Shown: positions 1 to 44,200 of the stretch, one piece after another
Position numbering within the stretch: the first letter of the stretch is position 1
How the letters are laid out: every line of letters begins with the position of its first letter
DNA from: Burhinus oedicnemus
Taxonomy: Eukaryota > Chordata > Aves > Charadriiformes > Burhinidae
DNA: 64,000 nucleotides
NCBI GenBank assembly: GCA_008921705.1
Contig: VFFE01009170.1
Span: forward strand, 2,357,686 to 2,421,685
Direction of reading: 5' to 3'
Notes under the pieces: generated by a model
Told to the model about the DNA's origin: nothing
What the model saw: only the letters and a program-made list of their open reading frames with translations
The model's database searches: none
Translations under genes and position numbers: made by a program

Positions 1-3000
1 ATTATTAGATAATAACAATTAGACTTCGACATCAATACCCTTTGGGGAATTAAAAAAGAATCTTGATTGAGCAGGCAACAAACTGTCAAGTTTACTTGTG
101 TTTCAGATTACTGTTATGTTTTCATAACAATCAGGTTTTTTTTTTTTATTAAAATGGCGAAAAAGTATTTCTGGAACATCAGGACTACTGGAGCGAGGGG
201 CTAGGGAGGGTAAAAGAGAAATACTCATGAGCCATTTCTTTCTACTTTCTCCATTTATATATGGTTTAGTTCTATATTATTTTAAATGCATGTGCTTTGA
301 GGTATTTAACTGAAGTAGTAATTTTTTACAGTGATAATGTTATAAAAAAATTACTGATGCGCTAAGTTGTGCTACATAGCTCAAGTGATGAGTTTTCTGT
401 GGGTGCAGGTGTTTGGTCTGCAGATGTGGATCTCATTGCCAGATCAGGACTTAAGACATTATTATGCTCACTTAAAATGTTCTAAATGTTCAGTTGAGGT
501 AGGTTTGATGTTGTCTGCAAAGTGCAGACTGTGGAGGAGAAAGCCAGCAAGTCCGTATTGGGTCCATGCTTAAGAAAATCAGGACGAATTTGAGAGCTGA
601 CTATACTTGTCTCTCTGATTAGTTAGGGTATATAGTACGTGGTTCTAAAATGGCTGATTATGTAAATGCATATTGACTTAATATAATTTACTCCTTTTAA
701 ATAGATAACTTGACTGTGATATATTAATCTATTAATACTTGCAGGTTTGCAGAGTTTGAATTACATAATACATTTTATGGTTTTAAACTCAGCATTTGAA
801 AAATCCTGCTTTTTCATGCCTAGCTAAAAAAAAAAAAACCAACCCACAGATGCTTCGAGCGTTACCTAACTTGTTTTCAGAGGCTCAGCAATAAGATTAT
901 AGAAATATGGCTATGAAATCGCCAGGGTACAGACTTGAGTTTTCGCAGAAGAGGAGGAGGGAGATTTCCGATAAACTATGAAGGGAGAACTGTACTTCTT
1001 GCTTTTTCTGTTTGCCTGCTTATTTGTAAAAACTGCGCAAGGCCAGTCCAATAATCTGTAAGGCAGCGGTGCAAATCAGCAAGATTTCTGCACAGCGGGG
1101 GGTGGCGGTCGGTGTGCCTGAGCGTAGATAGGTACTTACTCTCCTGCCAAAAGAATAAAAGATGAAGTTCAGCATCCGTTGGAAACCTGATCTGTACTTA
1201 CAGATCCTTCTAACTGCCTGTTGGTGAATACCGAGTCATCCATAGGGGAAGGTTTCTCTGTGTGCATCATCAGTTCTTGCTCTCAGAACTTTTTGTTGGT
1301 TTGGGGTTGGTTTGGGTTTTTTTGAGTGTTTATCGAATGTGGTGGGAGGAAGTGAGAGGGCTGCTAGAGTTCAGCGAGGTGAGCGGGCTGGCGTACCAGC
1401 CTGCCTTTGAACTTTCTGATTTATTTATTTAATTTGGCACAGTGGCTGAGGAAAAACTGAAGAACAATGACAAGGCTTTGTGGGAAGCCTGAAGGATACT
1501 TCTTTCCAGGCATTAGAGGCAGCATGGGATCAGGCATGAAGGTGCTTGGCAGAGACTAGTCAGTGAGCAATGGGAGGGTGGCAGCCAATTTTTTGCGACT
1601 AAAATAGAAATGATGTCTGGGATTGGTGGTAGATTGCACAGATTTTGATAGAAGTAGCTTACACTTGATGGGATAGAGAAAGTGGGGCAGTGCAAAGAAT
1701 TGCCAAGTGAGGAGTGAGCGATAAAAATAATGGAAAAAGAAAATTCCCTTTGCAGCAAGGTCCTAAATAACCTGAAATGGGGCAGCACTGCCCTTCTGGA
1801 GGACATAGAGTAGGACGGTGTAGTAGTGAAGGAAAAAAATGATGAGGTCCTGACCAGGTTTTATTTGGATGATAGGAAGGGCTATGTCTTAGGAAACATA
1901 AAAAACGATCTGCAAAATGATTATGTGTGAATACTGTTTGTTGTAGATGTCACTTTACTTACCTCTTTTAAGACCAGATAAAAAAAATAACATAGGCACT
2001 GTGTGAAAGTTTTGCTTGTTTGCTTTCTTTAATATTGTATGAAAATTGAGGAAGCCATTGTTGATGTGCACTTAAATAAAATGACATCAGGTAGGTTAGA
2101 ATTACCCCATGTGGAGATCTCAGGGAAGCAGTTTCACTTTGTTTGGGAAGACAAATTCTTCAGGATGTTAGAACCTATAGAGGAAATAATACAAGAAGTA
2201 GCAATAATTTGCATACTAAATGTTAAAACAGAAGACTCTGCTCAAAACAAGCTATTAAAAGGTTGATTTGAAACAGAACTCTTACTAGATTTGTGTAGGT
2301 GAAGAGTCTAAAAGTGTTGTCTTTCTTGTATCCTTGTAGATGTGATAATTACTGTAGTTTTTTTCCAAAATAATTGTGTGCAAGATGAATAAAAGTCAAA
2401 TCAATTTTCTACAGAAAGAGAGGCAGCCAAAACTCTGAATGAAACAAAAGGCGACGAAGGAGGAAATTACGGGATTTCATGCACACACACACACACCCCC
2501 CCATCAAAAAAAGCAGAAACAGCTAGTAGAGGCAGCACTGGGCTGATACAGCTGCAGTTTGAAATACACTTTAAGCCAGCACTGTTGCCCAAAGAAGCAG
2601 CCCTGCTTTCCCCCTCACCTCTCTATCGGCCCACACGCTTGCTAGCCCACGTGTTTGGGTGGTCTTAAACTGAAACAGAGTGAAGAACATTTATTAACAC
2701 ATGGACAAAGAGTTACATGCTGGCATTAGGCACCATAATGTTTCATATTACAAAGAAGTAAGACACACCAAAAAAGCTAAAATTTGGAGAAAACTGAGCA
2801 AAGGCCAAGCACTGGGAAAATACTGAAACTTTGTCCAAGTTTATTGATGCTATCAGAAAATTCATCCATAAAATTTGACGCTATAAATCCTCTGGAGCAA
2901 AGGAAAACATTCTTGGGTCAGTTTTAGTTGCCCATGTGAAATAGTGCTTTAAATCTTAGGCAGTGTTCTCTGCAGTATCACCTCATAGCATAAAGGCAGT

Positions 3001-4152
3001 TGAGGTGAAGTTAAAGGAAAAGTCAGTTGGCTTTTTAGTTCTGAGAATCATCTCCAACTCTTTTGGATAATTTTGTATGAAGCACTGAATGGCCAAAAAT
3101 ACTTACTGTAAACTTTACAGTTCTCACAGAACATTTGGCTTTCTTCATTGCGATTCATTTCAGATTATGTGGTCTATTAATAAAATAATTTATTGAAATA
3201 CAGCACACAAGTTAAAATAAAGTGTGCCTGGAACAATGTCTAAATATAGGCAGTGGTATCAAGCAAGGCTACGTTTTCTCTTTGGCATTCTCGTTGAGTT
3301 TCTTGTGACGAAAAAAATGTTAGTGTAAGATAACACAATTACTGAAGAGCTGAACAGCAGTATTCTAGCGATGGGCAGAGCTGTCTCAGCATGGTCTAGG
3401 TCAGCTGCATAACAATGCGATTTACATTAATTTACTGACCACAAGAATGTTTGGGTTTGGGCAGAATCGGTCTTCTTAGTCAACTATGGATAAATATTCA
3501 ACTAAATCCCATGAGGTCCCAAGAAATCAATTCAAGTCTTTATTTAATGGTTTGTGTGGCTTTTTTGTTGTTTGGTTTGTTGATTTTTATTTATTTTTTT
3601 TCCATTCTGTTCCCTCAGTTTACATACCTTAGCATGAGTGTGTGAATGAGTGGAAATATGCAGAAAGAAATAAGATAATAAAATGACAGGAAAGCAGGTC
3701 TATTCATTTACTATTTAGAGAGAGTGGTTGAAATGTCTACCTTAAAATGATTAAGAAATGAAAATATTTGGTATGATTGTGTTCCCCTCAAAAAGAAGTG
3801 TGTGTGTGCTGTAGGACGCACAAAATGGACCTACAGAAGTTCTGCTGCCGAGTGGAGTATTTAGGGGGTGGAAATTCTAGTAATGCTTAACAGCACATCT
3901 GAAATATGACCCACATGATGTTGAACCTTGTTTGTGCATCAAATCTAGCAGTGTAAGAAGGGACCAAAACCAGAAAGGAATCATGAAGTCTTAATTTTTC
4001 TACATGGTTTGGATGATTTCATTTTGATATTTTGGTTTTGTGCACAGCTTGGATAGATAATGCAAATTTTTTTTTCTTTGTTGTTGGCCTTGATTACACA
4101 GGCACAAAAATTTGAGTTCATTTTTTTGTCTCATAGTCTTTTTGTTTTTTAG
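1..4152 (+). other. CUL4A: CUL4A intron 2 (3' part)
   Basis: AT-rich intron sequence. The upstream CUL4A exon expected to encode the LPDNYTQDTW / NLEELYQ region was searched for by eye and not found, so it lies before base 1. The stretch holds a short CA run and C tract near 2483-2503, poly(A) runs near 826, and no convincing exon. Confidence 0.7.
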
Positions 4153-34897
<30,745 letters not shown>

Positions 34898-36424
34898 TGG
34901 AGAGGAAATACTTTTACTTACAAACAAACAAACAAATCCAAAAAAAAAAAAGAAAACCAAAATCATCCACGTATATCTTCAGGACACCAAATACCTATGC
35001 TGTTCCAGACTTTCCTTTTAGCAGATTTCAGGTTGATGTATATTATTCAACCAGCTGCATGCACTGCTGTGGAAGAGAAGCAAAATGACATGTTAATTGA
35101 TCATCCTTGTCAAGACTCCTTAAAAATTTTAAATGTCATTTTTTTAATTTCTTTTAGTTACTCTTTAGTTCTTTTAAGTTCTTCAAAATGTAGTTTTACA
35201 GTTTTGTTTAACACTGTCATTGAGCTTGGATGGAAAGGTAAAATTACCTGTGTGAGAAATACTTCTGTGACGGATGCAAGTCTGGTTTCTTTGTTTTATG
35301 TGTTCCTAACTGCATCCATAAAGACCCTATATGCTGCAATCTTTAGCTACAGTGACAACTTGGGTAATTTTTTTAAAAACCCTTAATTGATGAACACTTA
35401 TGTACAAGCAGTGTTGTTGAAATACACTGAATTTTTGAAATTATGCACCATGAAAACCCTTAAACTTGTGTTTAATTTTCTTTCAAATGATTATAAACTT
35501 CAGTCTGGTTTGGATAAATCAGGTTTTGAAGTGAGATCCTTGAAGTGCCAAGAGGACAACTGCATTCATGTGTGTAGTGAGTTGTTGGATTATTTAGCTA
35601 AGATATGGATTATTATTTTATTACTACTTGGGCTGGTGTGGGTGGCAAAGATTAGATCTGAGTCAAAGAGGCCCTACCTCATTTTAGGGCAAATGGTGTT
35701 TATCACTGTTTATGTAATTGCCGTAACATTTAGTTTTGCCTTGAAAATAACATGCAGGGAACCTACTGTACAGTGTGCTCCACTTTAAAAAAAACAAGAA
35801 CTTTTTTTTAAGAAGACTTTTATGGTCTTGATATTGTGAAAGCATAGTTTTTTGTCTTGAAAGACTAAGGATTTTGTGAGTACTTTGTTACATATTGTAT
35901 ATATGTAAGTTGATTTGAATTAAAGAATGAAAGACACTGTAGATCTGTTAGGTAATTGTAACTATAAGGAAGACACCTTTTGTGGTAATACTTAAAAGAC
36001 TCTGTTTATTTTCTGGATTTGCATACTGGTGTTTTTCATTCTGAAAAAGAGCTACCAAAGGAGTTTTGATCATGGCATAAATGAGAATTTAACTGAGCAA
36101 TATTTTCTTGAGAGATACCTTACTAAGTTTATGTAACATGGGTTTTGTGCATCAATTAAAAGGCCACCACCTCTTCTTAAAGTAAACATTGCTAAGAGTT
36201 GACATGTTGTGGATTTACATATTAAAGTCCTTGTTCTGTCATCTGGTGTCATTAATTGTATTGCATTCTTCTGAATTGTTTTTGTTCCCTTTGTGTTTAG
36301 AAACTAAACACGTTTAGTTTATTGTATTTAAAACATATTTAATATTGTAATTTAATGTAGACTTATTTTAATATTTGAATCTTCAGTTAATGCAAATAAA
36401 ATATTTGATGCTTATTAAATATTA
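34898..36424 (+). other. CUL4A: CUL4A 3' untranslated region
   Basis: About 1.5 kb of AT-rich sequence between the stop codon and the poly(A) signal, starting with an A-rich CAAACAAACAAA stretch near 34920. Open frames inside it (for example 35387-35788) show no protein resemblance and are not reported as genes. Weaker ATTAAA hexamers near 35919, 36156 and 36221 could give shorter ends. Confidence 0.75.
36395..36400 (+). terminator. CUL4A: Poly(A) signal AATAAA of CUL4A
   Basis: Canonical AATAAA about 1.5 kb after the stop codon, in very AT-rich sequence; cleavage would be expected roughly 15-25 bases downstream. No competing AATAAA was seen earlier in the UTR. Confidence 0.75.
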
Positions 36425-39400
36425 ATTTCTTAGCCTTTGTGAGAATGTGGCACTTCAGTTTATTTGTGCGGTTTGTTCTTTAGTGTTAATTATACCATTC
36501 ACCTTGTAATTCACTTTCTATGCATATGGAAGCTGATCAGATCCATCTTACTAGACTTCTAAAACAAAAAGGAGTTTGTGCCTCATAGAAATGTAACGGC
36601 CAGAGGCTTTATCCACACAGAAAGTTGGCAGTAGTATGCAGTAAGTGATACCAAGCAGAGAATGTGTACCGCCTTCCCGTTCTGAACCCAAACTGCCTGG
36701 TTCAATGGTTTTAAACAATAGATTAAAAGCAGTGGTGTTATCCTGAAGATGATTGAAATGGTGGTTCTGCCTTACAAAGCAATGTTAATTGATTAAAAGT
36801 GCCAAGATGTACAGTTTTTCTTAATTGCCATAGTCTAGAACTCTTTGGCCAAATTACTATGGTATGGCAATTAAAAATGAGTTGTTCCATGAGCAGTGGA
36901 AATAATGAAGCCTGTCTTTCTGTGATGCATGACCTTGGTCCACTACTGTATCATCCCCCCCAAATAACCTCAAGCAGCAGTACTGCAGAGGGTTTTTCTG
37001 CTTAGTTCTGGCTTTCTGCTTGTTGGGAGCATTGGGAGCTCAGCCAGCTCCGGCTGCTGATCTCTACCCGTTCCCTTGCCCCCAAACCTACAGAGAATGT
37101 AATGATCTATGCAGATTTTTACTCTTCCAAATGGGTCTGAAAGTGGCTTCAGAGGATCAAAAGCTATGTGAGAGATGGGCAGGCCAGGTGATATTTTTCT
37201 CAGGTCCTCATTTTTAATTTCATTTCCTCAAATTTTTCTTCCTAGGATTTGGTATGTGCTGAACCAAACAGGTAAGCACTTAGTTTATTAGTCAGCACAG
37301 TAATCACTTCTTCATAGCAAAAGAGCTGCTTTTGATAGCTGGTGATAGAATTTGGCTGAGCATCCACTCTCAGCCAGCAGTTGGTTTGATGCCGGCTATT
37401 TGGTTCATATCGCTCCCTGAGTGTATTTGTGCGCACAGGGCAGAGGTCGCTAAACATTTCTTCCAGGAAGATCACCCAATGTAGAAGACATCAGACTGTA
37501 GCAAAGTGACAGATTTCCTCTGTAATGCATCTATGTTCAGAAATGTCTTGAAAACCTGTATCTTGGCAATTCAGTGTTCTTGGAACAAATTGCGTAGCAG
37601 CTTCTATGAAATGACAAAAACAGCAGGAATCTGGGATACAGGTGGGGGCTCTCCAATCTTACCAAAACCTTCCAATTAAACTGGCCTGTTTCAAGTTAAA
37701 CTTAAACATTCAGGTAACTCATCCAGAGAAACATTACATGTCTTTAAAAAGCAATCTTTCTAAATGTGATGTCCTGTCATCTAGCCCAACATTTCCTGAG
37801 GGAAAGCGAATGTGAGACTTCAGGCTGATGGCTGAGTTGCAGGCGCTTCCCAAGTCTGGCAATTACCAGCCACCAACAGCCTCCTTCCTGCCTACTCCTT
37901 GTGTCCTGTGTTTAGTTTCCTCTGTATTCCTTCATCTGAACCTGGGCTTATTATTTCACTCCCTTGGTCTGCTGCAGCTTCTTTCTTCCTTTCTTTGTGC
38001 TATGCATCTTTGAAAAAAAAAATTACCTTTCAAGCAACTTTAGTGCATCAATTTGTTATGCAGATAGACCTATTTGTAGGTTTATGATCTTTGGCAGGTG
38101 TGTTAGGGAGAGCGGACTCTGTACTATAACCTTGGTTATCTATTCCTAGCAAGTCTCTTCAGAAAGAAAATAACCCAGTGAAGTCAGATAATACGCAGCA
38201 AAAGGCTACAGGAAAAATGAAGCCATGTTTCATGGAAAATCTTTCCTGGTAATAATTCCCAGCCTGTACTCTGCCTTGACTTTGCAGAACAGTAGTAACG
38301 GCTGCTAGATCTTGTGGGTATTTCCCCGTAAGCAGCCGTTCTCCATCCATGGCTCTTCAGGGCCAGGAGGTGTACCATGGTTAATCTGGAACTCTGTGTG
38401 TGTTGGTTGGGCAGCAGCTCTGTCAAACAAAATGCGTGTGGGCTGGGTATGCACTATATTTCCCTTGGTGACAGCACTTACTTGCATCTCTGAGATGTCT
38501 ATATACCAGCTTTTACAGAAGCTGTAACTTTATGTTTGTTTATGTCTTACCCTGCTATCAAGTTTGATTGATGTCGAACAACAAGTTATTGAGCCATGAG
38601 GCTGATGGCCAGCATGGTTGCATAAGACTTGTTTCATTAGGAAAACAGGCTAACAAACACCCTGGTAATATTTCTGCTGACAATGACATAGAGATTGGGT
38701 TTTGTGCAGTCTTTACACCACTATAAAAGGCTTAGTAAGCTAATGATCCACAGCACGTAAGATCAACATCATTCTCTGCTGATAGCCTTATGTTCGTTAC
38801 TTACCATTTTTTTTGCCACAATATTGTTGCTTGATGCAACTTCTGTATTAATTGGCAGTTACCCAAGCACATGTTGTTTTTCAACTTATAGACACCAGTT
38901 TTCCAGAAGAGGGGCAGACTACTGCGCAGCGAGTTTAAACCTGATGTTGGACCTCCCTCGCTCTTTTGTTTTCTGGCAGACTTAAGTAGTCCGCAGACCT
39001 TCCTCCACTCCTGATGCAGGTTCCATAATCAGTGATCAAAAAATAAGAACAGACGACGTCCCACCTCCATTAACCCCAACTCCTCTGCAGATGACTCATT
39101 CAAACACTTGACCAGCGATGCTCCTTATGTCCTTTTTCAAGCTGACTAACTTCTGCTTTTGGCAATACGTGGCAAGAACAAAGATTGGTAAAAGTGCTGC
39201 AGGGAAAAGCAAACAAACTAAAACATTGGTGTCTCTAAAAATGCAGCATTAAGAAAGAAATGTCTGTTTGTAGTAATAGCATTGAAAAAGAAAGGCAAAT
39301 CCGCAAGCTACCCTGAAGAGCAAATAAACTTGTCTAGGATGTTTTTGGGAAATAGGAAGTGTAAGTGAACTGAGACAAATGTCAGTGAAAGGTCATCAAG

Positions 39401-40500
39401 TTTAGAGCAACTGGACTTGACTTTAGCAGCTGGTAAATGGCATTTCAAATTGGTTCTAAGTAAAAATGTATGAAGGCAGCTTGGGAGCATAAATGATTCT
39501 GTCTCAGAGCTGATTAATCTGGAGTACACTGTAACGAGACGGATGACATGGCAGTCATTTTCAGAAAGCAGAAGCACCCTGCTATTGCCACACTTTCGAA
39601 TAGTACTAGCAATAGGATTTCAGTAGCAGTAATTGCTTCTGAGGTTTCCAATGAAGAAAGGATACCCTTAACAGGTCAGATAAGAAAGAGCATCGAATTA
39701 CAAAGTGATCAAATGGCCTGGGCTCCCTATCTTCGTTACCATGCTAACATCTGAGAATGTTGATAGATTAACTTCACCTATTTTTTTTCTAGTTTTCTAA
39801 AAAAAGAGGGATTTTTTAAAACTTGTTTATAAAAACATCGGACAACATCAGAAGCTATGTGAAAGTGCAATTAATTTTACCCATGCAACCACAAGTTGTT
39901 ACCAGTCCCTGTTTTGGCTTGGAACAGACACATGGATTCTATGTATACACAGGTATAGGTACCTGCATCACTTCAGAGATAATAGATCATTAACCTCCAG
40001 TGCTTTTATACAGCTGGGACTGGATTAATTCTAGGGAAGATGACTGCACTGACGTTAGACCGCCTAGAAACTCAGTGGCAAAAAACATTCTGCAACCAAT
40101 ACAGAACTTAGGTGGGGTAACTGCTCACTGAAGCCATTTCTCACGCTCCTCCATTGCGTCCCCTTTAACACAGGGGTGCTGGTGCTGCATTCCCCACTGG
40201 GAACCACAGTTAAATGGCTAGAGCTGGCAAGGCTGACCTGGGCCCTGATGTTCCCTGCAGCTCTCATCCAACACGAGTTACAGACATAAGACTTAAGACG
40301 CTTTGCAGAGACCCCACACCTCCAACCATCCATTGCCAAACACAGCGGCTGCAGGTGAGGGCTGGGCAGGTGGCCTGTGCCAGGGCGGCAGAGCCCCAGG
40401 GCCGAGCCACGGCAGCCTTCAGCCCATGCTGGGCCCCAAACCTTAGGAACGGGGCCCTGAGAAGTCCCAGGCCCACCGGTTGGGGCTGGCAGCAAACGGG
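36425..40500. other. Intergenic spacer between CUL4A and LAMP1
   Basis: About 4 kb without a recognisable exon, RNA gene or repeat family. Composition changes from AT-rich to GC-rich from about 40150 onwards as the LAMP1 island approaches. The open frame on the minus strand at 40064-40726 is a product of GC-rich, stop-poor sequence. Confidence 0.6.
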
Positions 40501-41250
40501 GCCTGGGGCTAAACCGCAGTAGCCTGGGACGATGCTGCAGCGTACGCGCGTGTGCCCCTGCGTCCGATGACGCACAGCAAGTGTGCACCCGCCACCCCAC
40601 CGCGCGTGCGAGGGACGCAAGGCGCCACCCGCACGCCCCCGCCCGTGCCGAGGGACAGGCCCGCTCCCCGCGCGTTTGCACGCGTGAAAACCACCCACCC
40701 GCGTTCACGCAGGTGCGTTCGCACACACCTAAGCACCCCGCACACGCACGAAGGCCTCCGTGCCCACGGACCCCCCCACACTCAAGCCCCCGGNNNNNNN
40801 NNNNNNNNNNNNNGGAGTGGAGCGGGGCGAGGGTGGGTCGCGGCGGCCTGAGGCGGCCCCGGGGGCGTTGGCGCTGGACGCGGCACCTGCGCGGCGGCTG
40901 TCGCTGGAAACCCGCCCGCGGGCTCCCACCTGCTGTTGCTATTCCGGGGCGGTAGCTCTGACCCGGGAAGGGGGAGGGCGGGGGGCCAGGCGCGGCACCC
41001 GGCCCGGCCGCGGCCTGGCCTGGCCGGGGCGGGGGGGGGAGGGTCGGTCCGGCCGCAGCGCCCGACTGCTGGGAGGCGGTGGGTCCTCGGGGGAGGTCAT
41101 CCTTCCCCCTCCCTGTAGCGGGAACCTCCCGACAGCCGCGGGAGGTGCGAGGAGGAGGATGGAGGAAAGGCGGCGGCGGCGGCTGCTGCGCTTGCCGGGG
41201 GGAGAAACCGCGTAGCGACCGCGAGCGCTCGTCGGAGCATCTGCGCTGGG
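40500..41250 (+). promoter_or_regulatory. LAMP1: CpG island, probable LAMP1 promoter and 5' end
   Basis: Very high GC and CpG density, with GC-box-like GGGGCGGGG near 41027, lies upstream of LAMP1 exon 2 in the same orientation. No TATA box was seen, typical of a housekeeping promoter. No ATG followed by a hydrophobic signal peptide and a donor was found on the plus strand; the ATG at 41159 opens only 18 Arg/Leu-rich codons. A 20-N gap sits in the middle. Confidence 0.7.
40794..40813. other. Assembly gap (20 N) inside the CpG island
   Basis: Placeholder gap of unknown true length in extremely GC-rich sequence, where sequencing commonly fails. It is the likeliest hiding place for LAMP1 exon 1. 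Confidence 0.98.
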
Positions 41251-44200
41251 TCTAGGGACAGCGCTCCGGGAAGAACCTGGAAACATGCCTTTACCTCTCA
41301 CGAGACATGGAAACGCAGGAACTACTGATGTCATTGCTAGGAAGTTGCTGTTTTCTATCGGGCCTGTAATGCTCCCTTCCTTAATGGCTTTCATTCTGCC
41401 GTATCTTGAGTGAAACCTGAAATAGAGAGATTTTAGTGCCTTCATGGGGAGGTTTGTTAGCGCAGCAAGACTGTTTTATGAGGAGGTATAGCTGGCTTGT
41501 TTACTCATATCTACCTTGCTTTAGGTTTTTTGCCTTGAAAACCACATCATGTGACACTATCAAGTTTCTGAAATGTGGCTTTGGCAGGAGAGGAAACTTC
41601 TTCAGCAGCTAGCAAAAATATTTCCTGAATAAAGTAGCAGTTGATAATGGTTATCTGCTGTAATTTTGGAGATTATGACAGCCTTTGAAACTCTTCTGAC
41701 ATTTATTTGGTGGTAAATATCTTTATCGTTGTTGATGGAACTTCAGTTTCACTGACCCTGAACGATGTCACTCGCAAGGGGCACTGAGCAGTTCAATTAT
41801 CCAGCTCTTGCGCGCCAGTCTAGTGAGCACAGTGACCCTGCTATCAGACTTGCTTTTTAGAATTGCCAACTTAAGTGGCATTGAGCTGGTGTTATAGTGG
41901 GAATTCTTTGTATAGCTTGTTTAATATAGTTATGGCTTAAATGAAGAATTGCTTTTGTTTGACTTCTAATCAGCCTGCATAGTTTTTAAGTGGTACTACA
42001 GATGATATTTTCTGGAACGGTAGTAGTCTTCACCTGCTTAATTAGCAGTTACAAACATAATTCGATGCATTAGCTTTGTCACTTTCTGGCATGTAAAATG
42101 TGTTGGGTTTCTGCAACTGAGGCAACAGACTAGTTTATTTTACTACAGAGTAACTGTTCACTGACAGTTGGGGCTTTGTACCAGTGTCTATTGACTGGGT
42201 GTTTCTACGTAACTGTGTCGTACAATCTCAGAGGAAAATTTTGTGGTGCAAATGGAGTGCAGATAAGCCAGAGTGTGGGGCTTGGGCTGTAGTGAGGGAG
42301 GGGAGAAGAATATGAGGTGAATTCTGATGTTTTTAGCTTGTTTGCAGCCATTTAGTCATCTGGGTGAACACTGATGAGGTTAAGGTAATGATCACAGAAG
42401 GCTGAGGGATTAGCATGGGTGGGTCAGACCTGAAAGCTTGTTTGGCAATGCCTTGACTTTGGGACAATAGAAAATTTTTTTCCTTCCAGAATGCCTCACC
42501 ACACCTCACTGTTTCAGTTTTCCGTTCACATTGAGCAGCAAACACTATGCTGAATATTTCATATATCAGCATTAAATGTTTTGTGATGAATTTTCTCACG
42601 AATATCAAATGTACATATAGAATGAAAAAATATTTAGGTAATACAGTGATAAATACAGGGAAAAGGGGCTATGGGAAATGAAGTACCTCCCCTCAAATTT
42701 AGCTGCTGCTTTTTGAAATATGGAGGAAGATGATGCTTGTCTACTGTTGAGCATGATGGGTCAGTTGGGTTGTGTGCCAAGCCCAACAGAGCTGCTTGTG
42801 CTCTTTGAGTCCTAGAGCACCTGTAGTTTTCTTCCTTACTGAAACACAGGCACATCAGAGAAAACATTTCTAAAAATCTGAGTTTAGAGTCAGACGTGGA
42901 TTCAGTGAGTAAATAATGAAGTGTTTGAGATTTGGGGAAGGAAAAATGAGTTTGAAAAGGTAGCGTGATGCCACTGCAGAGTTATTGACACATAATCCAC
43001 ATGTTTCTATTGCACAACTCTAGTCCGAAGGGGAATTTCAAACTTTGCTACCAGTGTAGGGATAGCTGAGAGAATAATAAACAATAATAAATTCTAGCCA
43101 GTGAGTAATTTGGTGTTGTATTGTTTTCCCCAGTTCTGGCATGGCAAGCTGTATGGAACTGAGACAGAGTATAAAGTCGTTTTCATGAAATACAACCACT
43201 TTTACATTGTGTGACTTTTGAAACATTGTTTTACCAAATGCTGCCCTTAAAGAAGCTATCAAGCAAACACTATGTTAAGTGTGTTGACACAGTCTCTAAG
43301 TATCTGAATTTCTGTGCTAGTCCCAAGCCTGTTGTCATGTGATAGGGTACTCGGCTTTGGCTTCAGCAGCTTTTCTGACTAGTAGCAAGTACTTCTTACT
43401 TGCTGAGTTAAGAACTCCGCAGGCTCCCTGGCATGCTGCTGTTGAGATATGCTCCCGAGGTTCCTGTTCAGGCTGACTTAGAAGTTTCATTTTTTGTGTA
43501 ATCTGCTTCTAGATTGTTCTGTAATGAATAGGATGATTTCTAATCAGTAGCAGATGATAAACTCAAGAATTACCTCTAGGTACAGAGGAACCCTACTCAA
43601 AGAAAAGATGGATATTTTATTGAGAAGTCGACTACTGTTATCTCTGTTAAGCCTTTCTATGTCTTAAAGATAACTTATTTCTAGCACTAAGAAGGCACAC
43701 CTCGCCTTTGCTTGTTGCAGCTTAACTGCAACAGTTTGTCTTTTTCTCTCAAGTAAGACATGATTATTTGGAAATTCTTTGAGAAAGCATTTGAATGCTT
43801 CATTATGTTATCTTAATTCTGAATTATAGGCCTACTGTTTTAAAATGTATCTCATGTTTTGATACATCAGGCTTCCATGGTTTTTGTACATCTGACTTCA
43901 AGATGAACTGGTGTCCCTTTCTCTCTAAGGGTAACAGCTTCTTAACCTTCTCTGTCACTTGACAGCACCACTGGCTGTCAGTACCACTTTTTCTACTGTA
44001 ATTCAAAGTTTGAGAGTGTTAGTAGTGCCTTGGCAGTAGAGTACAGTTTCAAATGTGGTTCAGCTCTGAGCAGCGGACACTTGTCTAGCTGTTCCCTCTC
44101 CAGTGTTCAGGCTTGAGCACAGCAGTCCACACTTAATACATTGATTTTTTGTATTAAACTTCAGTGGCTTCTGATTTCTCAACAACGCAGAATTCAGTCT

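Noticed and set aside
35387..35788. 133-codon frame downstream of the CUL4A stop
   Set aside because: Lies inside the CUL4A 3' UTR before its poly(A) signal and has no recognisable domain.
40064..40781. Long minus-strand open frames (up to 220 codons) beside the CpG island
   Set aside because: GC-rich sequence has few stop codons by chance; several frames overlap on both strands, the proteins are Arg/Gly/Ala/Pro-rich and resemble nothing.
41159..41215. Short frame MEERRRRRLLRLPGGETA as LAMP1 start
   Set aside because: It ends at a stop after 18 codons, has no hydrophobic signal core and no donor.
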